Assembly: GCA_937899395.1 (NCBI GenBank)
Contig: CALBPU010000031.1
Location: 1-14,422 of the forward strand
Direction of reading: 5' to 3'
Length of the DNA: 14,422 nt
DNA from: an uncultured Fretibacterium sp.
Lineage (GTDB): Bacteria; Synergistota; Synergistia; Synergistales; Aminobacteriaceae
Part shown: in pieces, positions 1 to 7,900 of the stretch
Position numbering within the stretch: position 1 is the first letter of the stretch
Layout of the letters: each line of letters begins with the position of its first letter
Translations under genes and position numbers: made by a program
Notes under the pieces: generated by a model
Seen by the model: the letters and a program-made list of their open reading frames with translations, nothing else
Database searches by the model: none
Told to the model about the DNA's origin: nothing

Positions 1-2
1 CA

Positions 3-1664
3 AGCGATGATTACATCGGAATGGGAATGAAATGCGTCAATTTTCCGTCCGCGCCGTGCGTTGACGATAATGTCGGCGTTCCGATGCGCGTTCAGATGAA
101 TTGCGGAATGTATTACGACCTTGACATTAAAAAAGCTGACGTTCTAGATAAATCGACGGGCTTTGTTGACAGGGCGTTATTAATGCAGGAAATCGTAAAT
201 CAGGTCAACGAAATTGAAGGCAATGACATCATGGGTTTTGCTCAGCACGTTGACGGAACGGGACAGAACATTGACGGCTCATGCTCAATATATTTTCTTT
301 CGGGCGAGGCTTTTACTGTTGTTGATATGCCGTTTAACGACCCCGAATGGAACGATTATTCCGGCGGACTTGCAACTCAGCTTGGTATTCACGGCGGAGT
401 CAGCTCGAATTTGAAACAGACCCACGTTAAAATGCTCGATAATGCTACATTCGGTGAAGCATACGCGGACGCTGAGACAAACACGGAAAACGCGGCGAAA
501 TATGTCAATATCACCTCAAATCCTGACGCGCTTCCATTCAGGGCAGGAACTATAAGATTTTCAAACCTTGCACACAGCGTTGACATTGACGTCAGCGCGG
601 ACGATACAGTAAAAGACGTTATGGATCGTTTAAGAGTCCAGGCAGGCGACTGGCTCTATGTTAATTATTACGACCAGCACATGGGTCAGGCTGACGGACG
701 CAACACGGGAGATTTTCCGCTGATTTCGATTTCGTCAGTTGACGGTTCGGCAGTGAACGTTCTCGACATTAAAGGACATATTGCCGAAGATGCTTTAGGA
801 ATTTCAACGGGTATTCAAGGCCGCTTAAATTCTGACGGTACTGAAGACGGAATTATGGACGAAGAAAATTTCGTTTGGGATATTGACGAAGAAAAATTCC
901 CTGCCGATACAATCAGCATCACTGTTGCAGGATACACACACACGATTGACTTAACGGCGATTCGTGATGTTACTAATGACAGCAAAATTCAAGCAGATGA
1001 CATCGCTGAATTTATTAACGCAAGAATGCAGGACGATGATGTTAAAGCGTTGATTAATTCGGATAAGGAACTCGTAGTTTATTCGCCGAGAGGTTATTCG
1101 GTTGAAATAAAATTCGAGAAGGAAAACGAGGACATTACAAACGATTTTCTCGGAGATATTAGCGGCTTTGACGTTTCAGCAAGGACATATTATAGAGGCG
1201 GTTATAATCTTGAAGGCAAAGCATATTCAAACGATGATAACGTTGCCAGAGGACTTAATGACGGTCTCTATGAAAGCGGAATACATACTCAAAACGCTAC
1301 AATAAGAAGCGGTGCTAATACAATGCGCCAAAACGGCTTCGGAGTTATTAATGACGTTATCGCAGCAGTTGAATCAGGAAACAGAGATGACCTCGTTGAA
1401 AAAATGTTGCCGAGAGTTGATAATTTCATCGACAATATTTTAAGCGTCATGGCTGAAGACGGTGCATTGCGTGCGAGATACGAATATAATACAGAAAGGC
1501 TCGTTACTGAGAACGCAATTATGACTGAGCAATATGACGATTTAGCAAAAATTGATCCGGCAGAAGCAATATCGCAGTTAATGGTTGCTGATTACATGTA
1601 TCAAGCTAATTTGGCCGTTATCGCAAGATTAATTCAGCCGAGCTTGTTGGATTTTCTCGGATAA
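3..1664 (+). CDS. flgL: Flagellar hook-associated protein 3 (FlgL), 5'-truncated by window edge
   Basis: FlgL forms the hook-filament junction outside the cell. The assignment rests on the C-terminal flagellin-like D0 helix, roughly residues 490-547 counted from the Met at 21. It contains a run of the form DPAEAISQLMVADYMYQANL followed by a terminal SLLDFLG, the classic FlgL/flagellin ending. The middle (about 130-430) is a long Asp/Asn-rich variable region with no motif I recognise. The Met at 21 is probably not the start: the frame stays open to base 3 (reading SDDYIG before it), there is no ribosome binding site, and the N-terminal D0 helix of FlgL is missing. At more than 550 residues it is much longer than enterobacterial FlgL (about 320), so the outer domain is enlarged. 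The next gene follows after 29 bp on the same strand. The FlgL family is fairly sure; flagellin itself is less likely given the size. Confidence 0.82.
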   Translation, partial: SDDYIGMGMKCVNFPSAPCVDDNVGVPMRVQMNCGMYYDLDIKKADVLDKSTGFVDRALLMQEIVNQVNEIEGNDIMGFAQHVDGTGQNIDGSCSIYFLSGEAFTVVDMPFNDPEWNDYSGGLATQLGIHGGVSSNLKQTHVKMLDNATFGEAYADAETNTENAAKYVNITSNPDALPFRAGTIRFSNLAHSVDIDVSADDTVKDVMDRLRVQAGDWLYVNYYDQHMGQADGRNTGDFPLISISSVDGSAVNVLDIKGHIAEDALGISTGIQGRLNSDGTEDGIMDEENFVWDIDEEKFPADTISITVAGYTHTIDLTAIRDVTNDSKIQADDIAEFINARMQDDDVKALINSDKELVVYSPRGYSVEIKFEKENEDITNDFLGDISGFDVSARTYYRGGYNLEGKAYSNDDNVARGLNDGLYESGIHTQNATIRSGANTMRQNGFGVINDVIAAVESGNRDDLVEKMLPRVDNFIDNILSVMAEDGALRARYEYNTERLVTENAIMTEQYDDLAKIDPAEAISQLMVADYMYQANLAVIARLIQPSLLDFLG

Positions 1665-1693
1665 AATTAAAAGTTAGAAGGAGGAGCAACAAA

Positions 1694-2167
1694 ATGAAGA
1701 AAATTTTTATGTCATTGTTATTGATTGTCTTGCTTGTATCTTCATGTTATGCTGCAACTTCAGAGGATATGGGCGTTTATGTTAGGCAAGACGTTTTTGA
1801 CGCAAAAATGGAAGCACTTATGGCTGAAATGCGGCTCATGAATGAAAAATTGTTGCGTGAGGTTCGTGAAGAAATAAATGAAGTACGCAAAGAAATAAAT
1901 GAAGTACGCAAAGAAATAAGCGGATTGCGTGAAGAAATAGGAAGTATCAAGAGCGACATAAAAGTTTTGACTTCTAGAATAGACGCTTTGTCAAAACGAA
2001 TGGATAGCCTTGAAACAATGATATATTGGATATTGGCAACATTGGGAGTTGCGTTTGCTGCCATTACTTTAGCACCATACCTGAAAGACATTCGCAAGCC
2101 TTCAATAACTCTCGAACAAATAGAAGCTCTGATTGATACAAAAATTAACGCCCGACTTCAAGTATAA
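1694..2167 (+). CDS. Small exported coiled-coil protein with C-terminal membrane anchor
   Basis: 157 residues of unknown function. Residues 1-20 form a signal peptide; VSSC at 15-18 could act as a lipobox, so it may be a lipoprotein, with signal peptidase I cleavage near Ala20-Ala21 as the alternative. Residues about 53-108 are uninterrupted heptads (EINEVRK twice, then EISGLRE, EIGSIKS, DIKVLTS, RIDALSK, RMDSLET), predicting a long coiled coil. A hydrophobic segment at 109-130 (IYWILATLGVAFAAITLAPYL) is a likely transmembrane helix, followed by a short charged tail. The architecture resembles small phage or bacterial XhlA/Bdr-like coiled-coil membrane proteins, but I cannot assign a family. 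A strong GGAGG site at about 1680-1685 supports the ATG at 1694. It lies 29 bp after flgL and may be cotranscribed with it. It ends at a hairpin terminator. Confidence 0.75.
   Translation: MKKIFMSLLLIVLLVSSCYAATSEDMGVYVRQDVFDAKMEALMAEMRLMNEKLLREVREEINEVRKEINEVRKEISGLREEIGSIKSDIKVLTSRIDALSKRMDSLETMIYWILATLGVAFAAITLAPYLKDIRKPSITLEQIEALIDTKINARLQV
1871..1912 (+). repeat. Two perfect 21-bp tandem repeats in the coiled-coil gene
   Basis: Positions 1871-1891 and 1892-1912 are identical 21-mers, each encoding one heptad EINEVRK. The unit equals exactly two helical heptad turns, so gain or loss of units keeps frame and coiled-coil register and would only change the length of the rod. Perfect nucleotide identity implies recent duplication. 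Confidence 0.9.
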
Positions 2168-2170
2168 TAA

Positions 2171-2207
2171 AGCCCCTCAAAACAGAGGGGTTAATATTTT
2201 TTTGAAC
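2171..2207. terminator. Bidirectional intrinsic terminator between coiled-coil gene and helicase
   Basis: CCCCTC (2173-2178) pairs with GAGGGG (2185-2190) across an AAAACA loop, and the stem can extend by a G-U and an A-U pair. On the plus strand it is followed by TTAATATTTTTTT; on the minus strand by CTTTATTAT. The stop codon of the minus-strand helicase (2191-2193) sits in the tail of the hairpin, so one structure can serve both converging genes. Confidence 0.8.
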
Positions 2208-3828
2208 GTCTTTCCTTTTCTTCATCAGGCAATAACCCGAATTTTGATAAGCCTGCTTTAGCGTGCCCCTGTTCAAGTTTCGACAATGCTAACGGCATTA
2301 ACTCCACCAAAATATATTTATCGTTCACTCGAATTGCCCCTATTTCATCACGTTCAACTTTTAATGCAGTACACATTGCATTTAATATCTGTCCTGTGTT
2401 CGGACTTCCTTTGATACTTCTGAAACGCCTGAAATATCCTTTGGGCTTTGATAATATTCTTGATTTCGATTTTGAGGCTGAATTTTTGTTCGTTTTGTTC
2501 GGACGTTTTAATTTATCCTGTTCCCTTATTAACTCCCTGTCCAAACTGTAACCCTTATTTCTCGCACTTAACACCGCCAATAATTTCGCTATGATTACTT
2601 TAGGCTCGGCTCTTGTGATTAAATCATTTGCCCACTTAACACATTCTCCGTAATCTTTATCAACAGGTGCAGCAAAAATTTCCTGTTCCGCAGAATCTCT
2701 CCATGCCTCTCTGATTTTCTCTATTTCGGGAACATCTAACCATTCCGTTTTTATGTCAGTACCTCTTAACATGTCTCTGAATTTTCCAATCTCACGAGGT
2801 GAAAGAAGCACTAAATTTATTCCTTCATGGCCGGCTCTTCCTGTTCTTCCGCTCCTGTGTATAAACGTCTCTCTGTCATCCGGCAATCCGAGTTGTATTA
2901 CATGAGATACTCCCTCAATATCAAGACCTCTAGCAGCAACATTCGTAGCAACAAGACAAGGAACTGAACCTGATTTGAACGAAGCTAAAACAGCGTTTCT
3001 TTCGCCCTGCGTCATATCTCCCTGTAATGCCGCTGCACTGAAGCCGTGATCTTGAAGACGTTGTGCAATTTCTATCGATTCCATTTTAGTATGACAAAAT
3101 ACTAAGCTTCGTTTCGGGTGTTCAAATAACAAAATATCAACAAGCCCTTCAAAACGTTTGTTTGTCGGAATACGGTAAACCCTGTGAATTATATCTTCAT
3201 GCTGAGACGCTTCCTCATCAACCGAAAGTATTAACGGAGAATCTAAATAACGTTCCGCAAGTTCTTTAACTTCATCGGGCATTGTTGCTGAAAATAACCA
3301 TCGTCTCCCGTAAGGCATTGCATCAAGAATAGCTTCAAGTTCCTCACGAAATCCCATATCCAACATTAAATCGCCTTCATCTAAAACTACGCTGTGAATA
3401 TTTTTCGTCTCAAATGAGCCTCTTTGAATATGATCCCGTACTCGTCCCGGTGTTCCTGCTATAATCGCAGCTCCGTGTTTCAGTGTCCTAAGCTGAGGGT
3501 AAATATCCATTCCTCCGACTAACGAAGCTACCGAAATTTTTAAGAACCTCCCTAAAAATTCCGCCTCGTCCGCTGTCTGTTGTGCAAGCTCCCTAGTAGG
3601 TGCCAATATCAAAATCTGCGGGGATTTTTCACCGATTTTCATTTCCTGCAATAACGGTAAAAGAAATGCTAATGTTTTTCCCGAACCTGTTTTTGCTCTG
3701 ACTATTAAGTCATTGTTCCAATCCTCAGAAAGCACTCTGTCCTGAACTTCCATAGGCTCGTTAAATCCGTGTTCATTAAGTGCAGCCATTAATTCTTTTC
3801 TGAGACCGTAAGAATTAAAATCATTCAT
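2191..3828 (-). CDS. deaD: DEAD-box ATP-dependent RNA helicase (DeaD/CshA type) with DEGD motif II
   Basis: Cytoplasmic ATP-dependent RNA unwinding, probably in ribosome assembly or RNA turnover. Visible motifs: Q motif (F22...Q29), Walker A AKTGSGKT (45-52), PTRELAQQ (77-84), GG (105-106), TPGR (126-129), motif II DEGD (150-153), SAT (180-182), LVFCHTK (242-248), ATNVAARGLDI (294-304) and HRSGRTGRAG (324-333). A Lys/Ser-rich linker (about 430-460) leads to a C-terminal domain (about 465-530) resembling the DbpA-type RNA-binding domain of DeaD and CsdA. At 545 residues it has the usual length for DeaD-like proteins. The oddity is glycine (codon GGC) where DEAD has alanine; the Asp and Glu that coordinate Mg-ATP are intact, so activity is expected. 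The start ATG at 3826-3828 has GGAGAAG about 12 bp upstream. It is transcribed alone, divergent from the TPR gene. Confidence 0.93.
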   Translation of the reverse strand: MNDFNSYGLRKELMAALNEHGFNEPMEVQDRVLSEDWNNDLIVRAKTGSGKTLAFLLPLLQEMKIGEKSPQILILAPTRELAQQTADEAEFLGRFLKISVASLVGGMDIYPQLRTLKHGAAIIAGTPGRVRDHIQRGSFETKNIHSVVLDEGDLMLDMGFREELEAILDAMPYGRRWLFSATMPDEVKELAERYLDSPLILSVDEEASQHEDIIHRVYRIPTNKRFEGLVDILLFEHPKRSLVFCHTKMESIEIAQRLQDHGFSAAALQGDMTQGERNAVLASFKSGSVPCLVATNVAARGLDIEGVSHVIQLGLPDDRETFIHRSGRTGRAGHEGINLVLLSPREIGKFRDMLRGTDIKTEWLDVPEIEKIREAWRDSAEQEIFAAPVDKDYGECVKWANDLITRAEPKVIIAKLLAVLSARNKGYSLDRELIREQDKLKRPNKTNKNSASKSKSRILSKPKGYFRRFRSIKGSPNTGQILNAMCTALKVERDEIGAIRVNDKYILVELMPLALSKLEQGHAKAGLSKFGLLPDEEKERRSKKY

Positions 3829-3865
3829 TAAAAATTTTTACTTCTCCAATTTCTAAATTTTTTGT

Positions 3866-3894
3866 ATCTTAACACATTATTTTCTTTTCCTGAA
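3866..3894 (-). promoter_or_regulatory. Possible promoter for the DEAD-box helicase
   Basis: On the minus strand TAAGAT (3866-3871) fits a -10 box. With a 17-bp spacer the -35 position reads TTCAGG (3889-3894), which is poor. It is placed sensibly, about 40 bp before the ATG, but the match is weak. Confidence 0.3.
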
Positions 3895-3915
3895 AAGTTC
3901 AAATCAATGTATAAT
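3887..3915 (+). promoter_or_regulatory. Probable extended -10 promoter for the TPR-ParA unit
   Basis: A perfect TATAAT lies at 3910-3915, preceded directly by TG (3908-3909). The -35 position at 17 bp spacing (3887-3892, TTCCTG) is weak, so this would rely on the -10 region. It leaves a leader of about 50-60 nt before the strong AAGGAGGA ribosome binding site (3956-3963) of the TPR gene. Confidence 0.5.
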
Positions 3916-3973
3916 AAGCCTAACTATAAAAAAATTTTGTAACATTTTATTTTTTAAGGAGGATTTTTATTTT

Positions 3974-5845
3974 ATGCAGTCAAAATTTTATACGTCTCGC
4001 ATAATTTTAACTTTAATCTCTTTGTCTGTTTTGTTTTCGTTTATTTCCGTATCTTTTGCGGCCTCTCAAAACATCGTCATTGACAAAGATGCTCATGTCG
4101 GTGAACAGGTCGTAATTTCCGCAACGGCTTCCCAAATTCCTTCGGGCGGTTATGTTGCATGGTCAGTTAGTCCTACAACAGGAAAAATTCCCGACAGAAT
4201 TTTACAAAAACCCGCCAGAGACGGAGGCTCCGAATGCGCTTTTATTCCTCTTGACACTCAGCCTGTAAAAGTTACTGCGTATTTTTATGACAGAAACGGA
4301 AATGAAGTTTCAACATCTGAAGTATTAGTTACTCCGAAAGAATTTCAGATTGAAATAGCCGCCGTAATTGATAAACCTTTAACTTTATGGGACGCTTCAA
4401 AACGTTCAAATTATGTTTTAAGCCCTGAAGTTTTGTTGGCAAATTCTCCCGTAAAAATTCGCGCTTCATTAACTCCCGATTTCAAAGGCGAACATACTTT
4501 TAAGTGGACAGCCGATGCTGCTACAGCATTGTTCAGTCAGGATATTGATGATATTTTCATGAGACGCGGCAGTGTTGGTGAGAGTGAAATTTATGTTACA
4601 GCGTTCAATTCTTCAGGAACAAAACTCGGAAGCGGTGAAACGAGAGTTAAAATAGCTTTACCCGTATCAACATTTGAAGAATCATCAAATAATCGTGAAG
4701 CATGGCAAAGTTGGCAAAACGCAAGAACTCTTTGGGAAAATAAAAAATACGCCGAAGCGATTGACGTTGCAAAAGCTGCGTTAAATCTTTCACCCAGAGA
4801 TACAGAAATTTCGGACGGCCTCAGAGCTATGACAACAAATTTTGCCAGATTTACAAAAGCTCAAAAGTTACGTGAAGAAGCTAATAATTTTTACGATAAC
4901 AAAAAATTTGAAGAAGCTCTGAAAAATTTAAGGTCTGCTCAAGTTGTATGGCCTCTCGATGACGGCTCTGAAAAAATTAAAGACGCTGAAGAAAAAGTTA
5001 ATGAAATAAGAGAGTTGTTACAGGAAGCAAACTGGTTAAGAGATACAGCCTCAGCTTATGACAACGAAGGAATGTTTGAGGAAGCTCTGGAATATTACGC
5101 AAAAAGCATTGAAGTCGTATCATCTGACGCAGTCTCCGAAAGAATGGAAAAAATCAAGAACAGATTAGCTCTTATCGCTGATGCTGACAGATACGCCGGT
5201 GAAGGCAATAAACTTGAGCGTGAAGGGAAACTTGAAGAGGCATTGAGAAATTATTTCGCAAGCATACAAAGCAATAACGACGCAAGTTTACGTTCCCATA
5301 TCGAGGAATTACAGAGCGTAATTTCACGTCGTGAACGTCAGGCAACCGCACTTTACAGGGAAGGCAGAGACCTTCAGAAGAAAAACAGCAATCAGGAAGC
5401 ATTGAAACGTTATCGTGAGAGCTTGAATTTATGGGAAAACGACAACGCTAAACAAGGTGTTCAACAGTTACGAAATACAAGACTTGCACCCGATGTTGTG
5501 TTAAGAGAACCTGAAGATTTCGGAATAGGTACAAGAATTGACGCTATGAAAATTGTTAATGAAGCTGATGAATTATACGGTCAGGGAAAATTAGACGAAG
5601 CGTCAGAACTTTACAAGAAGGCTTTAAGAATTTCATCATCGGAGGAAATCAAAAAATGGTCGGCAAAACTTGACGAAATCATTAAAGAGCGTAACGCTGT
5701 TGAAGCTGCTAACAAACAAATTAAAGATGCAAACGCTCTTTACAGGGCAGGAAAAACTAAAGAGGCGTTGGAACTTTATAAACAAAGTCTCAACACTCAT
5801 AAAAACGCAGAAGTTGAAGCATTCATAAAAAGGCAGGGTAATTAA
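3974..5845 (+). CDS. Exported Ig-like/TPR-repeat protein
   Basis: 623 residues. Residues 1-30 are a signal peptide with a long hydrophobic core ending SFAA, so the mature protein is probably periplasmic or surface-exposed. Residues about 32-120 and 125-235 look like two beta-rich Ig/PKD-like domains (alternating hydrophobic strands, VAWSVSP and FKWTADA segments). From about 239 to the end there are about seven TPR-like helical pairs with the typical A..LY..GK.EEAL..Y..SL pattern, for example near 301, 358, 410, 465, 533 and 590. TPR arrays bind peptides or proteins, so this is likely a scaffold; the partner is unknown. The ribosome binding site AAGGAGGA is excellent. The next gene (ParA type) starts 2 bp after the stop, so the two are almost certainly cotranslated. 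A direct protein contact is unlikely without a membrane link, because the two products are on opposite sides of the membrane. Confidence 0.8.
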   Translation: MQSKFYTSRIILTLISLSVLFSFISVSFAASQNIVIDKDAHVGEQVVISATASQIPSGGYVAWSVSPTTGKIPDRILQKPARDGGSECAFIPLDTQPVKVTAYFYDRNGNEVSTSEVLVTPKEFQIEIAAVIDKPLTLWDASKRSNYVLSPEVLLANSPVKIRASLTPDFKGEHTFKWTADAATALFSQDIDDIFMRRGSVGESEIYVTAFNSSGTKLGSGETRVKIALPVSTFEESSNNREAWQSWQNARTLWENKKYAEAIDVAKAALNLSPRDTEISDGLRAMTTNFARFTKAQKLREEANNFYDNKKFEEALKNLRSAQVVWPLDDGSEKIKDAEEKVNEIRELLQEANWLRDTASAYDNEGMFEEALEYYAKSIEVVSSDAVSERMEKIKNRLALIADADRYAGEGNKLEREGKLEEALRNYFASIQSNNDASLRSHIEELQSVISRRERQATALYREGRDLQKKNSNQEALKRYRESLNLWENDNAKQGVQQLRNTRLAPDVVLREPEDFGIGTRIDAMKIVNEADELYGQGKLDEASELYKKALRISSSEEIKKWSAKLDEIIKERNAVEAANKQIKDANALYRAGKTKEALELYKQSLNTHKNAEVEAFIKRQGN

Positions 5846-5847
5846 AG

Positions 5848-7200
5848 TTGATTACAATAGGTTTCTGCAATCTTAAAGGTGGCGTCGGTAAAACAACAGC
5901 GTGCCAAAATATCGCCGTCGCACTCGCTAAATACGGGAAAAAAATCGCTGTTGTTGATATGGATCCTCAAAGTAATTTAAGCGCAGGTTTCGGAGTTGCA
6001 CCTTCACCCGAAGATCCTCAGGTCTTTGATCTTTTATCAGGTGCTGCAACATGGGACGATATTGTCAAACATAAAGAAGGCGTTGACATTATCCCAAGTT
6101 CATTGAATCTCGTAATGGCTGAATTAAATAACGCCGCTATGAGCAGTGATAAAGTTCTTGCGGAAGTTTTAGAGACTGTTGATCCGAAAAGATATGATTA
6201 TATTTTCCTCGACAGCCCTCCTCAGTTGGGAATTTTTACACGTAACGTTTTAGCAGCGTGTAACAAAATTATTGTGCCTATGGACGGAGGATTTTACAGT
6301 CTTTTCGGTTTAAGGCTTCTCGACAGTTCGCTTGATGTTTTGAGCGAAAGGCTTGATAACAAACTCGAAATCATGGGAATATTAATGACGAATTACAATC
6401 CGAGATTGTATATTGCCCGTAAAATTTTTGAGGAAGTAAAAAAGAATTTCGGCGATGTTTTGTTTGAGAATTATGTAACTCAAAGTGTTGCTCTTGTTGA
6501 AGCTTCAAGCATGGGGACTTCAATATTCCAATATTCTCCGAAATCGAAATCAGCGGATTGTTACAGGAAAGTTACCGATGAATTTTTGAGCAAGTTAGGA
6601 GACGAAAAAATTATTGATGAGTTTCCTGAAATTAAAGTTCCTAAACCTGCAAAACAAGTTAAAGCTAAAAAAACAGAGCCTGAGCAAATTGAAATTGAAA
6701 CGGAACTGAAAGAACCAGAAAAGCCCGAAGAAGTTTCAGAATTGAAGCCGTTACAAGTTCAAGAGCCTAAAAATATTTCCGAACCTGAGATTGAGATTAA
6801 GCCTGAGCCTGAACCGGAACTCGAACAGGAGCCTGAACCTGAGACTGAAAAAATTTCACTTGTTAATAAGCCTGTTGCACCTGTGAAAACTGTTGCATCA
6901 ATATCAGGAGGATATGAAGAGGGAATTAAGCAGGATATTTTAGATATGCTTCCTGATTCGGAGAAAAATACATGGGCTCAAATGCTCGCTCCGATAAGCG
7001 ACATCAGCCGAAGCCAAATTGATATTTACGCATTGCGAGATGATTTTGAAGAGGCTGATAAAAACAGATACACGTTTTATATTCTTAGTGATGAAGGTGA
7101 GGACGGTTTATGGCCTGTAATGTATCCTGATCAGATTGCCGAGCCTTTGAGATGTGTTATCAAATGGGACGAACATGGCAGCGCTGAAGTGTTTATGTAA
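5848..7200 (+). CDS. ParA/Soj-type ATPase with Pro/Glu linker and novel C-terminal domain
   Basis: 450 residues. Residues 1-250 are a ParA-type ATPase: deviant Walker A KGGVGKTT (10-17, signature Lys10 and catalytic Lys15), DMDPQ switch (37-41), Walker B FLDSPP (120-125), and the MTNYNPR and YSPKSK...YRK segments usual in chromosomal Soj proteins. Such ATPases position chromosomes, plasmids or protein clusters by nucleoid binding. Residues about 262-350 are a low-complexity acidic linker rich in EPEPE. Residues about 355-450 form a compact domain (LPDSEKNTWAQML, YTFYIL, LWPVMYPD, CVIKWDEHG) that I do not recognise. Soj is normally about 255 residues, so this is a two-domain fusion. The TTG start at 5848 is dictated by the KGGVGKTT distance; AGGCAGGG (5831-5838) is a modest ribosome binding site. 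No parB lies next to it, which argues against a standard ParAB system and for a protein-positioning role. Confidence 0.85.
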   Translation: MITIGFCNLKGGVGKTTACQNIAVALAKYGKKIAVVDMDPQSNLSAGFGVAPSPEDPQVFDLLSGAATWDDIVKHKEGVDIIPSSLNLVMAELNNAAMSSDKVLAEVLETVDPKRYDYIFLDSPPQLGIFTRNVLAACNKIIVPMDGGFYSLFGLRLLDSSLDVLSERLDNKLEIMGILMTNYNPRLYIARKIFEEVKKNFGDVLFENYVTQSVALVEASSMGTSIFQYSPKSKSADCYRKVTDEFLSKLGDEKIIDEFPEIKVPKPAKQVKAKKTEPEQIEIETELKEPEKPEEVSELKPLQVQEPKNISEPEIEIKPEPEPELEQEPEPETEKISLVNKPVAPVKTVASISGGYEEGIKQDILDMLPDSEKNTWAQMLAPISDISRSQIDIYALRDDFEEADKNRYTFYILSDEGEDGLWPVMYPDQIAEPLRCVIKWDEHGSAEVFM

Positions 7201-7215
7201 TTGAAACATTGAAAG

Positions 7216-7357
7216 CCCCCTCCGTCAGTTTTTCAACTGACACCTCCCCTAGTTTAGGGGCGGCAAGATAAACAAGCTTAATGAAAATTTCTTGCGCCTC
7301 CTGAAAAGGGGAAAACGGGAAGGATCCCGTTTATAGGGTCATGAAATGGCGAGGGGG
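7216..7357. repeat. Palindromic intergenic repeat element, copy 1 (142 bp)
   Basis: Between parA-like and bioY. The ends are inverted (CCCCCTC at 7216-7222 against GAGGGGG at 7351-7357). Inside are four hairpins: GTCAGTT/AACTGAC (7224-7241), CCCCTA/TAGGGG (7246-7260), AAACGGGA/TCCCGTTT (7313-7332) and imperfect GTCAT/ATGGC (7338-7350). Blocks CCCCTCCGTCA, TGACACCTCCCCTA and TTAGGGGCGGC recur in copy 2 at 11203. The right end touches the bioY stop codon, so it also forms the 3' end of both converging transcripts and may terminate them. It is a REP/MITE-like element, not coding. Confidence 0.85.
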
Positions 7358-7900
7358 TTATCTTCTCCACGAAAAATCATTCGGGAAAAATTTCGCAAGT
7401 CTCTGAACCACCAACCCTGCCGCTAAACTTTTCACTATATCTCCCGGCATCGGCATTAAAACAAAATATAACAAAAGAGTCTTTGCTCCTAATTCATTCC
7501 CTAAATACCATTTAGACAAAAAATAATAATATGGAATACCTATAACATAAATTACAACCATTGCCGCTAAAGCTCCGAATGTCCATGTTAAATAACAAGG
7601 TTTGAATTTTTCAGCGATATATCCCGCAACATAAGATCCGAATACAAACCCGATTATATATCCGAACGTCGGACTGAAAATCGATCCCGTGAAAACAGGA
7701 AGTCCTGCTAAACCTGCCGCAATATAAACACATACTGAAACAGCTCCGAACTTTTTCCCTAATACTAATCCCGATAACACTGCGAAAAATGTTTGAAGTG
7801 TTAAAGGTACTAACGGCGTAGGAATTTTTATGTATGTTCCGACAACGATTAATGCAGCAAACAACGCACTCAAAATTAAATTCTTGTTATTATTTCTCAT
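7358..7900 (-). CDS. bioY: BioY biotin ECF transporter S component
   Basis: Integral membrane biotin-binding subunit of an energy-coupling factor importer, 180 residues, the usual length. Five to six hydrophobic segments are visible. Family signatures are PTPLVPLTLQTFFAVLSGLVLG at residues about 27-48, GLAGLPVF (63-70) and SPTFGYIIGFVFGSY (76-90). The ATG lies inside the last codons of birA (11-bp overlap), so translation is coupled. No ecfA or ecfT genes are nearby, so it probably uses a shared ECF module elsewhere or works alone, as some BioY proteins do. No biotin synthesis genes are in the window, pointing to biotin scavenging. Regulation is expected through the BirA operator upstream of birA. 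Confidence 0.93.
   Translation of the reverse strand: MRNNNKNLILSALFAALIVVGTYIKIPTPLVPLTLQTFFAVLSGLVLGKKFGAVSVCVYIAAGLAGLPVFTGSIFSPTFGYIIGFVFGSYVAGYIAEKFKPCYLTWTFGALAAMVVIYVIGIPYYYFLSKWYLGNELGAKTLLLYFVLMPMPGDIVKSLAAGLVVQRLAKFFPNDFSWRR

Noticed and set aside
21..23. ATG at 21 as the true start of flgL
   Set aside because: The reading frame stays open to the window edge, there is no ribosome binding site, and the N-terminal D0 helix expected for FlgL is missing, so the gene begins outside the window.
1871..1912. Repeat pair as a CRISPR or operator array
   Set aside because: The 21-mers are contiguous, in frame and encode coiled-coil heptads.
1777..2097. Antisense frame opposite the coiled-coil gene
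   Set aside because: It is a by-product of the repetitive heptad coding sequence; the sense gene has a signal peptide, heptads and a strong ribosome binding site.
5848..7200. Standard chromosomal parA of a ParAB-parS system
   Set aside because: No parB, gidB or origin-type genes are adjacent, and the protein has a long linker and an extra domain.
7216..7357. CRISPR-like or small RNA gene in the hairpin-rich gap before bioY
   Set aside because: There are no regularly spaced direct repeats; the same blocks at 11203 with inverted ends show it is a dispersed palindromic element.
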